Source: Eurosta solidaginis
Taxonomy: Eukaryota; Arthropoda; Insecta; Diptera; Tephritidae
Length of the DNA: 64,000 nt
NCBI RefSeq assembly: GCF_040869045.1
Contig: NC_090319.1
Coordinates: 230,261,832-230,325,831 of the forward strand
Direction of reading: 5' to 3'
Position numbers and translations under genes: made by a program. Below the pieces are notes generated by a model. The model was not told the origin of the DNA, searched no databases, and was given only the letters and a program-made list of their open reading frames with translations. Shown here piece by piece: positions 9,116 to 21,009 of the stretch; position 1 is the first letter of the stretch, and each line of letters starts with the position of its first letter.

Positions 9116-11400
9116 ACGTTATTATTCTGCAGCTTAACATGGTGCCAATCCAAATGAATGTGCAATATACATTAAGCCCAGTTCTTGATTTTTTTGTTTA
9201 ATGGTGTGTTCAATTTAACTTAAAATTTTTAAGAATATGTGCTTAGCACCGGAAAAATGAATTGTTATTCAATCATTATTTTTGTTTATGGAGGGAAAAT
9301 AATACTTATTTTTAACAAAAACAATAACTCCCTAAAACAATTAGTTCAACACCCTTAAAATAATTATATAGAATGAATATATATATAGGAAACAAATCGA
9401 ATTCTGGCCTGGGAAAAGGGGTACGCATAAGAAGACGTTTTTGCAAATATATTGCACTTAAAATGTTTGTTTATGATTGATCGATTATCCGAATATATTC
9501 AAAATATAAAAAGGAAATTTAGAAATCGCATACGTTTAGTTTGGAAACTGACACAAAGTTTGAAGAACTGTTAAAAAAATTTGAAAATGTTTAGTCAGAA
9601 CTTCTTTAATCTTATGCCAATTCAATATTAGTATAAAAGACGTTTTCTAGAAAAACTGTTAGGCATTTTGTTCTATGAAAACATCGCATTAGGTTATTAG
9701 GTTGTAGGGAAAAAATTCTCAATATCAAATTCAAACTATCTGAGAATTCCGAGAAATTTTTGCGTGTTTCCAACTAGCATAGATTCATTCTAAAATTTGA
9801 TGTGTCATAAAGTTGCATATACATAAATTATTTAGAAATTCTAACTAAAAATTTTTAGATTTCATTGCAGTTTTCAAACGACGAGTGGAACCAAAGATAT
9901 AATTTTGAATGTGGGCAAGTTGGCTTATTCATCGAATCTTAACGGATGCAGATCTGTGAAAAAAATTGTTTTGAACAAAATCCTGATATGGTCCAAATAA
10001 AACCAGAGTCATTTTTTTATTTTGTTATTTTCGCAGGTTCCTGCTCATTTTCGGGTTGTACACATAACATTGTGCCGAGAGACACAACCGTCTACACGAG
10101 GTCTCTTGTATTCCTCAAGAACTGAGGTCGGTTTTACTGTTACTTTTGTGTGCATCGAAATAGATAAAAATACAATGCTTCACCAAAGATCCGTAGTATT
10201 GAACAATTGCTATTTAATTGAAGTTATTCCGTGAAATCCAATAAAATGAGGCTTGTGCATAGTGTGTATAGAATATTTTTGAAAAAAAGAAGCTTATCAC
10301 AATTTTAAAGAAAAAGAAAGAAAGAATTTTTTTCATTGTGGTCTGAGGTTTATGTCATAAACCATATGTAAGGTACATACTTTCTTACAATCATATAAAA
10401 AATTACTCAAAATTTCGCGTGTTCTTGCTCATTTTGTGGTTGCTAATATCATTGTGGATGTCATATCCATAGTCATAGATTTTCCTTCATCCCTTCTCAA
10501 ACCGGTTTCGTCTTTGGGCTATCATCAGTGTGATGTTTCGTTCGAAGAACACTGATGATGGCGCAACGCCGAAATCGCTTTGTCTCCAAATGAAATTTGT
10601 CAAGGTATGACGGAAAATAATATCACCCTGTCGGAAAATCAACAAAAGAAAACGAAAAACCGGTGCGTGGTAAATTTAGTACAGAGAAGATGGACAATTT
10701 TCTACGCTATTCACTGCTTCTTGACTGATGCAAAATCAGCAACTTATCCTATTCATGCAAATTAAACAGCTTATCTTATTACAGAGTTCAATTTCACTTC
10801 CAAATCGGACATGTGACGTAATAGTCACTTCATTTAACGTAACATCCATTACTGTTTAATATTTCATCCATTACTTACATTCAAGCTAGCAAAAAATATA
10901 CTTGTCTTGCTAATGAAAAAGAGTTTCTCACTGACAGAGCTTCTACTGTCAAATTCATAAATGACTACTACCATTGTTCAAATCTTAGTAACTTTTGAAA
11001 AGCGAACCCTTCGACATTTTTGTAAAGACAAACAATGTCAATCAAGGTATTCAATTTTAAACACATTTATACAAAATAATCGATGTATTAAACTCTATGC
11101 ATTATCAGACTTTATGTCAAAATACACGTACGAATGTAACGAAACATACGTATGTAGGTATTTGTTTGTTTCCTGCAAGTAACTTAAAAAAAATGCCAGC
11201 CTATAAATTTATCCAAATGGATACAATTGTATCGAAACAATGTTAATATCCAACACCTTCGTGGAGTGTTTTTTGGTTGCTTTCAGCAGCAACAAAATCC
11301 TAGATAAGTAGTACGTTTTTAAATTGATATCTATATACCATCACTTAAATCCTGTAAAAATTTGGTACAAACTGTAATTGTGTAATTTGATACAAAGTCC
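9116..11400. other. A/T-rich intergenic sequence
   Basis: No gene, LTR or LINE motif is recognised here. The only clear structure is the hairpin at 10505-10585. Short open frames lack family resemblance. Confidence 0.6.
10505..10585. repeat. Short inverted repeat (hairpin)
   Basis: gctatcatcagtgt and acactgatgatggc form a stem around a short loop containing tttcgttcgaag, and outer bases (ggtttcgtct against gccgaaatcg) pair imperfectly. It may be the end of a dispersed foldback repeat. Confidence 0.6.
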
Positions 11401-11408
11401 AGGTAGCA

Positions 11409-13062
11409 ATGCTCTTTTTTTGCCTACCATGTCGTCTGTTAAGCACCAATACTTTAAATCGACCTAAAATTTGTTGTCCTGGCGGATATTCGAAATTCCA
11501 GGAATGGAAGAAGCTATACGATAAACTGCCATCACAGGAAAATACTCAAGATCATATTAAATGTTATATTCAATGGCGATCTTTACAAAATCTAATTCAA
11601 AAGGAGGCTACAATGGATACACTTATCAATGAACAGCTAATCACTGAAACTCAAAAGTGGAAATAAATTTTATATAGAATTTTGGACACTATTTTATTTT
11701 TGGGTGAAAGAGGCGTAGCTAGGCGAAAGTATATATCTTGGTGAAAGAAACGATGGAAATTTTTTGGGCATCTCATAAGCCAATATGATCCGATACTTAG
11801 AGATCATTTGGAGAAAGTTAGGATTTCACAACTGCAGCACAAACGTTTACAAGTTCACTATCTTTCCCCAGACATTCAGAACGAGTTTATAGAAATTTGT
11901 GCAAAGCACGTGAGGGAAACTATATTAAATCAAGGCAAGAAAGCCAAGTTTTTTGCCATTATCGTTGATGCTACGCCTGATGCTAGTCACGTTGACTACG
12001 TTCATTTTGGGCTACCTCCATTTCAATTCGAAAACAAAAAATTTTACAATTCAAGAACGGTGTTTGGCTTTCGTAAATTGTAACCAAAAAACTGGTCAGA
12101 AAATCGCTGATCTAATTTGCTATACTTGATTGAAGATTGTCGTGCACAAGGGTACGATAACGGCGCCAATATGAAAAGAGCTTACAACGGAGCACTACGT
12201 CACATTCTCGGCAAAAACTCGAATGCTGATTACTCGTCTTGCGCAACCCACAGTCTCAATTTATGTGGTGTTGATGCTGCAGAATGTTGTACGGCTGCAA
12301 TTACTTTCTTCGGAGTTGTATAAAAATGTTTTACTATTTTCAGCAGCACTCCACAACGATAGGACATCCTCAAAAAAATGTACCGAGCTCTCTTCATAGT
12401 CTTTCAGCCAAAAGCCAAATTTGGCGGCGCAAGCATACGGCGTTGTTAGCGGCATTCTCAAGTACATCAACAAGTCCTCAATTTGGTTGAAAATACTGAC
12501 TACCATTAATGAAAGAAACGTGGTCCTCCAAGCTAGAGACGCCACCACAGATGTTGAGGTCCGACATCTAGATACCTTATTAGCTGATTTGAAGTTGATC
12601 AGGAACCAATGGGAAAGAATTTTAAACGAATGCAAAACAGTTGCTATTCAATTGAACATCTCGCCAAAATTTCTGGACGTTCGAAAGAGAAAACCCAAAA
12701 GACGTTCTGAAGATATTTTAAATATAGATGATTACGGATGATTCAGAGTCTGATTTTAAAAACAAAACATTCCTGATTGATTCGGTAATCACTGGCATTA
12801 CTCAACGATTTGCATCTATGAGAAATTTGAGTGAGACGTTTTCCTTTTTGTGGCAATTTGAAGACATGGATGAAATACGGTTCGGGCGATATTCTCGGTT
12901 CGGGTAGGATATTTCTCAAAGCTTAGAATATGAAATAATTCACTTGAAACACATTTACGAAGCAAATTTTAATAAAATTCTGTCACCATTGGAATTGCTA
13001 AATGCCATCTACATATGTTCAAAATCTGTATACGATTTTCCCCAACCCAATTGTGTAGCGAA
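11409..13062 (+). pseudogene. ZMYM1-like hAT transposase remnant
   Basis: Successive frames give the N-terminal TTF-type zinc-finger region (WKKLYDKLPSQENTQDHIKC, CYIQWRSLQNLIQKEATMDT), then ISQYDPILRDHLEKVRIS and AKFFAIIVDATPDASHVDYV, which fit the DUF4371/hAT core of ZMYM1-like proteins. Later pieces read CRAQGYDNGANMKRAYNGAL (second catalytic Asp region, DNGANM), CATHSLNLCGVDAAE, and HIYEANFNKILSPLELLNAI near 12955-13010. At least five stops or frameshifts separate the pieces and the C-terminal dimerisation domain is not visible. It may be a dead DNA transposon or a domesticated relative that decayed. Terminal inverted repeats were not found. Confidence 0.78.
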
Positions 13063-13078
13063 CAACGGGACATTCATA

Positions 13079-13150
13079 TGGCTTAGCAGCTAAAGGCTTG
13101 CACTGATATGAATGTTGGAGATTCGAGTTCAACGCTCAGCTCCCGAAAAC
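13079..13150 (+). repeat. Possible tRNA-derived SINE head
   Basis: tggcttagcagctaaaggc resembles an RNA polymerase III A box, and gagattcgagttcaacgc, about 35 bp later, resembles a B box. The body is unknown and the match is loose. The rest of 13150-13735 shows no gene. Confidence 0.3.
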
Positions 13151-13736
13151 CTAGCTGATGAAGAAGTGAAATTCAGAAACATGTCCTAGTAACCATCGCC
13201 GTTTGTAAACTTACAATTTTTCTCTAATATCAATTACAAAAACCATTGTATAAAGCAATATGAGCAAAGCTCTCTAATTAAATACATAAAAGTCGTTTAG
13301 CTGATGTGGCAAACATTTTTTTTGATGTAATCCATTAATAATGATTCATGAATGAGACGTCATTAATTCAAGTTAGTCAAATGTATTAGTGGATTTTTTA
13401 TAGGGGCCCGTAAACTGTTTAGTCCCGGGCCCGGATTTTTTCTCTACGGCCGTGCATGTATCAGTTCCCACTTTAGAACATGTTCCCATGTACAAAGAGA
13501 GTTCATTCAAAATAAATCGATATCTGTATTATAGCGTATGTTATAATCCGATTTAACTTATACGACTGACGTATCGCGTCACTTTCTTATATATCATATT
13601 AGATCCGCGATCGTATGTTACGATTCGGCCCCTGAGTTTTCTGTACTCGAGCGAGACTCCACCTCCAATTGCTTAAGCTCAAAGCGAAATCGGACTCTCT
13701 TACTTGTTAAGATTTTTAATGGAATTAGTCAGTAAA

Positions 13737-14080
13737 TATGTGCACCTTTTACATTGGTCTACAGCTTTTCGCTTCATCGTTAGGTATGGTAAGTCTGCTT
13801 AACTGACCAATTTCCTATTAAAATATCTTTGTAGACTTTGATGCGACGCTTAATGCCATACATTGAAGATCACGAGGTTCGTTGGAGTATTTGGATTGGT
13901 ATATTTGCTTCCTTGCAGAATGTTTTAAAGAGAGACAAAGATGATGCTGATGGAGTGTTATATGCCCTTTATCCTGAATTCAAAAAGCAAATACATAAAG
14001 CTGACTTTGAGACCATTCTTAGAGTTTCAACAGCAATGAACCTCAAAGAAAAAAAATGCAATGGGATATTCTGTAGTAAG
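13737..14080 (+). CDS. Candidate spliced host-gene exons, possibly Pat1-like
   Basis: An open frame of 82 codons runs from 13835 to 14080, preceded by an acceptor-like tatctttgtag (ending 13834) and followed by a perfect donor gtaagt at 14081. Upstream, a frame ending at 13788 is followed by gtaagt. Removing the 46-nt interval 13789-13834 joins the two in phase. The larger exon includes TLMRRLMPYIEDHEVRWSIW and NVLKRDKDDADGVLYALYPE. The pattern (basic RRLMP, a +D pair, a hydrophobic repeat) resembles the C-terminal helical region of Pat1-family mRNA-decapping factors. That assignment is from memory and weak. The intron is short for a fly. No further exons were found, so it could be a relic or a fragment of a larger gene. 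Confidence 0.4.
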
Positions 14081-14384
14081 GTAAGTAAAATTAGCTATAT
14101 ATTTTATTCAGATATCCAATATAATATCTATTTTATTTTCGAGTTTCCGAAAAATTTTCCCCACTATAATTTTTTAAGTCATTCGAAAACCTTCTTTTGA
14201 AATTTTATTTTGGAAAATAGATAGTAATATGAACAGTAGATTTCGTTTTAAAATTTAAAACGTGTTTATTTTTCGATTTGTTTTATGTCTGCAAATAATT
14301 AGATTTCGAGTTGGAATCTATGAGTGCGCTTTCAGCAACATACTACATATATAGTATAGTATACATATGTATATAGTGTAGCTC

Positions 14385-15131
14385 TTGCCTCGGTTAACGA
14401 ATTCCGTGATCTTGGTATAATTTTTACTCTTCTTTCACTTTTGCTAACCATGTTAACTATATCATACCGAGGGCTTATGCTAGTTTAGCTTTTTAAGGCG
14501 GTACGCGAAGGACTTTAAGGACCCATAAACTGGGAAAATTTTTTATATTTCTTCATTGCAATCTAAGCTAGAGTATCGATCTGTCATTTGGAATCCAATT
14601 TACTCCACACGCTCGGCGAGAGTTGAAAGGGCACAACGCAAATTCATTCGATTTGCTCTTCAACCTCCATATTTTGGTAATCCATTGCCTCCCGATATTG
14701 TTAGGAACATGCTTATCAACATTTTGCCGCTCGAAGTCAGAAGTTCTGTTTAAAACTTAATGTTTATCTTCGACATTATCGCTGGTGTAATTGACGGTCC
14801 ACCTCTTCTTGAACAAATATGTTTCAATGCTCCCAATTGAAATCGCCGCTCTTATAATAAATGTATATTAAATTGAAGTTCGGAGATCTAATTATCTTGA
14901 TTTTGCAGCTCTCGTTCGAGGGCTTGCAGAGTTTAATCGGATCTCTAGAAATCTGGATCTTGACTTTACGATGATGTCAAGACCCTTGTTTAAGTTATTG
15001 ATTGAGTCTTACTACAACTGTTCCTTGAATCATTGTTAATTAGTTTTAAGTTATTTTATAATCATAATGTAAATCTAGTTAGTAAGGCCTGTTGCCATTG
15101 ACTTAATAAAGATATGAATAAAAAAAAAAAT
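14385..15131 (+). pseudogene. LINE 3' fragment with poly(A)
   Basis: Frames in series encode the end of a Jockey/I-type LINE polymerase: NEFRDLGIIFTLLSLL, then SKLEYRSVIWNPIYSTRSAR and VERAQRKFIRFALQPPYF, then LVRGLAEFNRISRNLDLDF. Frameshifts and stops separate them. The sequence ends with gacttaataaagatatgaat and an A tract at 15119-15130, the expected 3' end of a retroposed LINE, though part of the A tract may belong to the adjoining SINE. The RT active site is missing through 5' truncation. Confidence 0.8.
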
Positions 15132-15136
15132 AAATG

Positions 15137-15484
15137 TAAGGCGCGATAACCTCCGAAGAGATCTAAGGCCGAGCTTCTCTTCCAATTTGCGTCGTGCTCC
15201 TCTTGATTTTCCCTACAAATTGGCCGGACGGGACCTACATGTTTTATGCCGACTCCGAACGGCATCTGCAAGGCAGATGAGTTTTCACTGAGAGCTTTTC
15301 ATGGCAGAAATACACCCGGAGCGCTTGCCAAACACTGCCGAGGGGCGACCCCGCTTAGAAAAATTTTCTTATAATTGAAAAACATTATTTCTAAAATTTT
15401 GATGTTGCTTTGCCCGGGAGTTGAACCCAGGGCATACGGTGTGATAGGCGGAGCACGCTACCATCACACCACGGTGGATATGAA
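15137..15484 (-). mobile_element. tRNA-derived SINE, copy 1
   Basis: On the minus strand the element starts with a tRNA-like head (15405-15484) holding an A-box-like tgtgatggtagcgtgc and a B-box-like gggttcaactcc. The body contains the words actcatctgccttgcagatg and ggtcccgtccggccaatt, and it ends in a tttattt-rich tail. Copy 2 is at 20683-21009 and a partial copy lies at 23295-23450. The same body occurring three times in one window shows a high-copy family. I found no target duplications. Confidence 0.8.
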
Positions 15485-15919
15485 TACGCTCATGTTATAT
15501 GACTTGTGTTATGCTGTAATACTGATTCGGAAATCCTATGAGATTACGAGTATGCTTCAATGAATATTTGAAAGGTAAATTTTTTTACAATGCCCAGAAC
15601 GAACTCACACCGAAGGAAAAAGACTGGTAAAATCAACTGAAATACGGGTCAATTCAACCGAAATTTCTGTCAATTTTTATCCATCGCAACAAGATGTTGA
15701 ATCAACTGCGCACAAATCGTTGATTCGTAATTGACCGTTTTAGTAGTCAAATGAACAAAAAAAGTTGTTGCGATAGCTTTGTAAGAAAGTACCTATGTTG
15801 CCATATACATACATATGTAAATATGTGAATACATAAATACGCATGCTTGCTACATATACTTACATATCTACGCACTTAGTAACCGAACTTCAAATATGCT
15901 GGCACACATTAAACATTAT
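15485..15919. other. Intergenic sequence
   Basis: Nothing recognisable is present apart from A/T-rich sequence with tacatatgtaaatatg-type simple repeats. Confidence 0.5.
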
Positions 15920-15924
15920 ACACT

Positions 15925-16164
15925 TAAGTATATTACAGATTACAGTTACGTCTCATGTACTGTAGGCTAACCGTGTATGATTGTTGCCATGTCGCATAGT
16001 CTATCTGACCCTTAAGTTATCCTTTAGCTTACCGTGTGTACTAGCCCTAATGTAAAAGTATCGTAAAGTATCGGAATTTCGATAAGCGTATGTCGACACT
16101 AGTTAAAAAACGGGTCATTCGTTCATTAAAATAAAAACGTTTGAAAAGAGAAGTCGCGACTACA
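15925..16164 (+). repeat. 5' LTR of element M
   Basis: It aligns over its whole length with 20195-20437, with about a dozen substitutions and two small indels visible by eye. The sequence after the LTR (attctgcggacatt) does not begin with TGG, so the primer tRNA is not evident. Confidence 0.88.
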
Positions 16165-16196
16165 ATTCTGCGGACATTATCTAATATTTTTTTAAA

Positions 16197-17370
16197 ATGA
16201 ACCGTACATCGATAGAAGACATGATTACCGTTCTAACTGGTCAACCGTCAACTGCAACTATATCCCAAATTCGAGAACTATTTAATGCAAGTGGGGTTTG
16301 TGGTGGTAACTCAACGCCAACTGATTATTAAATATATTATATTAAAAGAAACTGGAAGCGTAGATAGAGAGAACGCCAACGATCGCAATGAACATTCTAT
16401 TGATGCCAATCAAGATTCTACTGATGCCAATGGAAATCCTACTGATGCCGATGAATTTCGAAGTGGCCGTGATGTAACTACTTTACAATCAACTGCTGAC
16501 CCTGATGCATCGCTCGTTCAACAAATTAATCGTCTTAAACATGAACGAGAGTTCTGTTGCAACAGGAAGTTAGTAACCTTCGCATGGTGTCACAGCCAGC
16601 ACCAATCATTCGTCTGGATATGAACGTTATAGAGTCTATGGTTCAGGAGTTAAATGGGGACGATACCTACGATGTGCTAAAATTTGTAAAAGATACGGAG
16701 GATGCCTTTCAAATTCTACGCATCGATGATCGAACACGCTTTGTGGGAATTCGCCGCTTGTTAAGTGGCACAGCTAAAGTATTTTTACGGACGATAAACG
16801 CACACACTTACGAGACTTTACTTGATGAACTATTTGAAAAGTTTGGTCGGAAGTATTCGACAGATGAAGTGTATACTCAACTGCGGAACCGACGCCTGCG
16901 ACCATTGGAGACAGTACACCGCTAGTCATAGAAATGCAGGAGATTGCTGCACGTGCTTAAATTGAGCAAAGTGAATTAATCGACCTTATTATAAATGGGA
17001 TCGGCGATGTGTCTAAAAGTGCTGCAATGCACCTTACGTGAATTGAAGACATTGGTAGTTCGTTACGAGCGCTCACGTTCTTGTCAATCTGCTGTAATTC
17101 TGAGCCGTCGCTCTACTGCTGCTTCATCAAGTGCAAATGTTGTGCCACCGGCAAAATCTGATGGCCCTTCTTCTACCAGTGCACCTACGGCTGACAATTC
17201 AGTTCGCTGTTCTAATTGTTCTCGCTTTGGGCACTATCAAAGTGCATGCCCAAACCCGAAGGGCCTTGAGGCTCTTGTTTTCGTTGTGGCCGATTGGATC
17301 ACGTGTATAATAATTGCCCAGCTCGTCCTGCTGTCAATCAACCAGCTGCTAATCGAGGCGTAGGTTAAAT
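16197..17370 (+). pseudogene. gag: Gag of element M
   Basis: A start at 16197 (MNRTSIEDMITVLTGQPSTA) shifts frame near 16300 and again near 16560. The capsid-like part includes MVQELNGDDTYDVLKFVKDT and FVGIRRLLSGTAKVFLRTIN. A stop follows at about 16958. Two zinc knuckles end the protein: CSNCSRFGHYQSAC near 17208-17250, and after a further frameshift CFRCGRLDHVYNNC near 17277-17320. Gag would form the particle and package RNA; this copy is broken in at least four places. Confidence 0.8.
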
Positions 17371-17379
17371 TTATGAGGA

Positions 17380-17740
17380 GGATGCAGATGCTGTTGCTGT
17401 TTCTGAACAATTGGAGGCTTTGCAAATGGTAAGTGTTGCTTTCGGATACTTTAACCCTAAGTGTGCCAAGTTTAAAAGTGTTTTCACTCTTTTTGATTCC
17501 GGCAGCCCTAAATGTTTTGTTCAACGATCGGTTTTACCACAATTTTATGAGAATTCATTAACTAAGACAATATACCGCGGCCCGGGAAACCAGGAACTTA
17601 TGTCATATGGAAGAACCGAATGCATTATTAAACTTTGTAATAAACTATTCAAACAAGAGCTGATTGTATTACCAGATAATTTTTGTTCGTTCCTTTGCTT
17701 ATCGGCCACGATTTTTTCAAAAAGGCAAATATTAAATTAG
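17380..17740 (+). pseudogene. Protease of element M
   Basis: The frame FTLFDSGSPKCFVQRSVLPQ carries a DSG active-site triad, and LLIGHDFFKKANIKL near 17700 fits the C-terminal ILG-D motif but with an extra frameshift. The frame ends at about 17740, just before the deleted part of pol. Confidence 0.65.
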
Positions 17741-17881
17741 TTAAAATCAAACATTGTTATTCAATAAATAAACTTAAAAGTTTGTGTAACAAGCGTTGTT
17801 GGTACTTCATTAAAAGAAACGCTGAAATCTCTTGGCATACTTAGGTCAGCGGAGGACTCGGTTTGTGAGCTCGATGCCCCC

Positions 17882-18942
17882 ATGACAATTAAAAATAGTG
17901 CTGATCTGGTTAAAGTAGACATCGGTGCTGTAACCAATAAGTTACTGAAAACCTCTATTTGTAATACATCGGATTATTTTTCTAGTTTGTGTGCCATTGA
18001 CACTACTTCAGAAGAAGATAATATATTCGATATAAATACCTCGCTATGTCCCGATCAACTGGATTTTGAAACTCACTTACGCACTGTAGTAAAGGTAATT
18101 AAAAGACTTCGTTCTTTCGGTCTTGAACGCAATTTAAAAAAATGTAAATTCGCGCACACTGAGATAGAATACCTAGGGTTTAAAGCCAACTCTTCCGGAA
18201 TTTCGCCAAGCAATCGGCATATTGAAACAATTCAGCAATATCCGATGCCAAGAAGTCATAGGCAGTTACAAACATGTCTTGGTTTATTCTCGTTGTTCCG
18301 TCGTTTTGTGCCGGGCTTTTCAAAACTTGCTTACCCATTGGCTCAACTTATTAAAAAAGATACACCTTATATTTTTTCTGAAGAATGCCGCCAAGCCTTC
18401 CTTACGTTACGTCAAAAGCTCATAGAGTCACCTATTAAAGCCATATTTGATCCAGGGCGAGATACTGAATTACACTGCGATGCTAACTCGAAGGGATTTG
18501 GTTGTGCACTGCTGCATAAACAAGATGATTAAAAATTTCACCCTACTGCTTTTCTTTCAAAGACTACGTCTGTATCGGAAAGTAAAATACACAGTTACGA
18601 ACGAGAAACTCTTGCCTTTGTGTACGCATTACGACGCTTTCATATATATTTCGATCGTAGGCCATTTAAGATTGTAACTGACTGTGATGCATTGAAAAAA
18701 CATTAGCTAATGAAAATGGTTCAGCGAAAATTGCTCGCTGGGCACTTCAGTTGGAACAGTACAATTATACTATACAACACAGACCTGGAAAATCAATGAC
18801 TCATATGGATGCATTAAGTCGAATAGAGAATATTGGTGCTGTAAGTGACCTTGATATTGATTTTCAATTACGAGTAGCGCAGAGTCGTGACCCTGAAATT
18901 TGCCGCCTTAGATCCAAATTAGAGACTGAAGAAAGTAATTAA
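17882..18942 (+). pseudogene. RT thumb and RNase H of element M
   Basis: The ORF from 17882 lacks the RT fingers and palm; the YxDD motif is absent. It resumes with RSFGLERNLKKCKFAHTEIE and YLGFKANSSGISPSNRHIET, the segment that normally follows the active site, then LGLFSLFRRFVPGFSKLAYP. RNase H begins with ELHCDANSKGFGCALLHKQD (catalytic D) and continues in other frames through SYERETLAFVYALRRF and IVTDCDAL to HRPGKSMTHMDALSR near 18780. Stops near 18530 and 18700 break it. The deletion joining protease to RT lies somewhere in 17740-18060. Confidence 0.82.
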
Positions 18943-18943
18943 T

Positions 18944-20128
18944 ATGAGCTTCGAGACGAAGTTGATATCGCCCTCGAATACTCGTCGATTATACGTGCCA
19001 AATGAAATGGTAAATAATGGTATCAGATATACACACGAAAAAATTGGACACTTAGGTATAGACAAGTGTTGTGCTGAAATAAAAAAGCATTACTGGTTTC
19101 CTCAGATGAAAACTCGTGTTCATAATTTTATCCGTAACTGCTTAAAGTGTATAGTGTATTCTGCACCGATGCGAACGAATAAACGAAATTTATTTAATAT
19201 TCCAAAAGCTCCCATCCCCTTTGATACCATACATATTGACCATTTAGGTCCCTTACCTGCCTGCAGCTCAAAAAAGAAGTATATATTGGTCGTTATAGAC
19301 GGATTTACAAAGTTTACGAAGTTGTACGCTGCAACAACTACGAGTTCTAAAGAGTCATGCGCAGCACTCCAAAACTTCTTTGATAGCTATAGCCGACCTC
19401 GACGTATCATCAGTGATCGAGGCACGTCTTTCACATCGGCCGAATTCAAAGAATTTTTAGAAAAGAAAAATATACAACATATACTGAATGCAACCGCGTC
19501 ACCGCAGGCGAGTGGTCAGGTGGAACGAGTTAACCGTGTCCTTACTCCCCTAATGGCTAAATCTTGTGAAAAACATGGGCATGCAGATTGGCCCCATACG
19601 TTGCGTAACGCTGAATATATACTAAACAATACTGTCCATATGACAACAAAAAGAACACCTTCTATCCTCCTATTTAGCGTCGCTCAGCGGGGTGAAGCTA
19701 TTGATGAAATAACTGAGTACTTAGACGAGAGTAACAGTGCAGTTGAGCGTGACTTAGCTTTGGTGAGAGATGCCGCACAAAAAATATAATCAAATCGCAA
19801 GAATCAAATCATAACTACTTTCTGAAACGTAATGAGCTGAAAAGTATGAGAAAGGCGGTACGTAGTTATTAGACACAGTAACACTACGACAGGCACCAAC
19901 AAGAAATTAGATCCTAAATATCGTGGGCCTTATGTAATTGAACGGGTCCTACCTCATGACAGGTATGTAGTACGCGATGTGGACGATTGCCAGATCACAC
20001 AAATACCATACAATGGTGTTGTTGAAGCTAGTAATCTCAAAAAATGGGTCTTGAGCTCAGCGCACTTAGTTCTCGGAAGTGGTCCTGAAGAAACGCTTAC
20101 CTGGTCAGATATAGAAATAACAAATTAA
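18944..20128 (+). pseudogene. Integrase of element M, mostly open
   Basis: An open frame of 281 codons (18944-19789) holds the HHCC zinc-binding domain (YTHEKIGHLGIDKCC, then NCLKCIVY) and the DDE core: D in TIHIDHLGPLPA, D in IISDRGTSF, and E in SGQVERVNRVL. The spacing fits Gypsy integrases, so all three catalytic acids are kept. After a stop at about 19789 the C-terminal domain continues with YRGPYVIERVLPHDRYVVRD and ends at 20126-20128. The start shown is the first in-frame ATG; the true protein was part of a polyprotein. Confidence 0.85.
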
Positions 20129-20194
20129 CTTGTAATACTATTATAATATTAAGTTGGCAAATTTGGGTCAATTTGAGGGTCAGGATGGCCGAAC

Positions 20195-20437
20195 TGTAGT
20201 ATATTACAGATTACAGTTACGTCTCATGTGCAGTAGGCTAACCGTGTATGATTATGTTGCCATGTCTCATAGTGTATCTTACCCTTAAGTTATCCCTTAG
20301 CTTACCGTGTGTACTATCCCTAATTTAAGAGTATCGTAAAGTATCGGAATTTCGATAAGCGTATGTCGACACTAGTTAAGAAACGCGTCATTGGTTCATT
20401 AAAATAAAAACGTTTGGAAAGAGAAGTCGCGACTACA
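20195..20437 (+). repeat. 3' LTR of element M
   Basis: The LTR starts TGTAGTATATTACAG and ends GTCGCGACTACA. The purine-rich gagggtcaggatgg just upstream is the likely polypurine tract. The following 20438-20680 shows no gene. Confidence 0.9.
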
Positions 20438-20682
20438 ACACTTTATTATTTTGTTTTATTAAACGCACTTTCACCAAATTTTATATTTTATAATTTATTT
20501 AATTTATAGTTTTGAACTTCGCTTTGCAAATAGAAATGAAAATAGCAGTCACAAAACTGATTCTCAATTCTTTCAGTTGCAGTTCAGCTCATTCTCAATT
20601 TCTTCTCTCGCATATAGTTGCCACACTTCATTGTTTCGAACAAAACTTGTAGTATACATGTTTAAAAAAAATAAATAAATAA

Positions 20683-21009
20683 ATGTAAGGCGCGATAACC
20701 TCCGTCTAAGGCTGAGCTTCTCTTCCAATTTGCGTCGTGCTCCTCTTGATTTTCCCTACAAATTGGTCGGACGGGACCTACATGTTTTATGCCGACTCCG
20801 AACGGCATCTGCAAGGCAGATGAGTTTTCACTGAGAGTTTTTCATGGCAGAAATACACCCAGAGCGCTTGCCAAACATTGCAGAGGGAAAAACTATTGAA
20901 ACTAATTGAAAAACTATTTCTAAAATTTTGATGTTGCTTTGCCCGTGGTGTGAACCCAGAGCATACGGTGTGGTAGGCGGAGCACGCTACCATCACACCA
21001 CGGTGGCCC
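20683..21009 (-). mobile_element. tRNA-derived SINE, copy 2
   Basis: It is nearly identical in order and wording to copy 1 (15137-15484), including the tRNA-like head at about 20930-21009 and an aaataaataaataaatg tail in plus orientation. Small indels near 20695 and 20885 separate the copies. The stretch 21010-22013 to its right holds no gene I can recognise. Confidence 0.82.

Larger units (their letters stand above)
15925..20437 (+). mobile_element. Gypsy LTR retrotransposon M, TSD ACACT
   Basis: LTRs at 15925-16164 and 20195-20437 start TGTAGT (5' copy slightly worn) and end GACTACA. The 5-bp sequence ACACT occurs at 15920-15924 and again at 20438-20442, which marks a complete insertion. 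The interior has Gag with two CCHC knuckles, a DSG protease, the back half of RT with RNase H, and integrase, the standard Ty3/Gypsy order, perhaps of the mag group. The central RT (finger and palm, with the YxDD motif) is deleted and most frames are broken, so the copy is dead. Confidence 0.92.
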
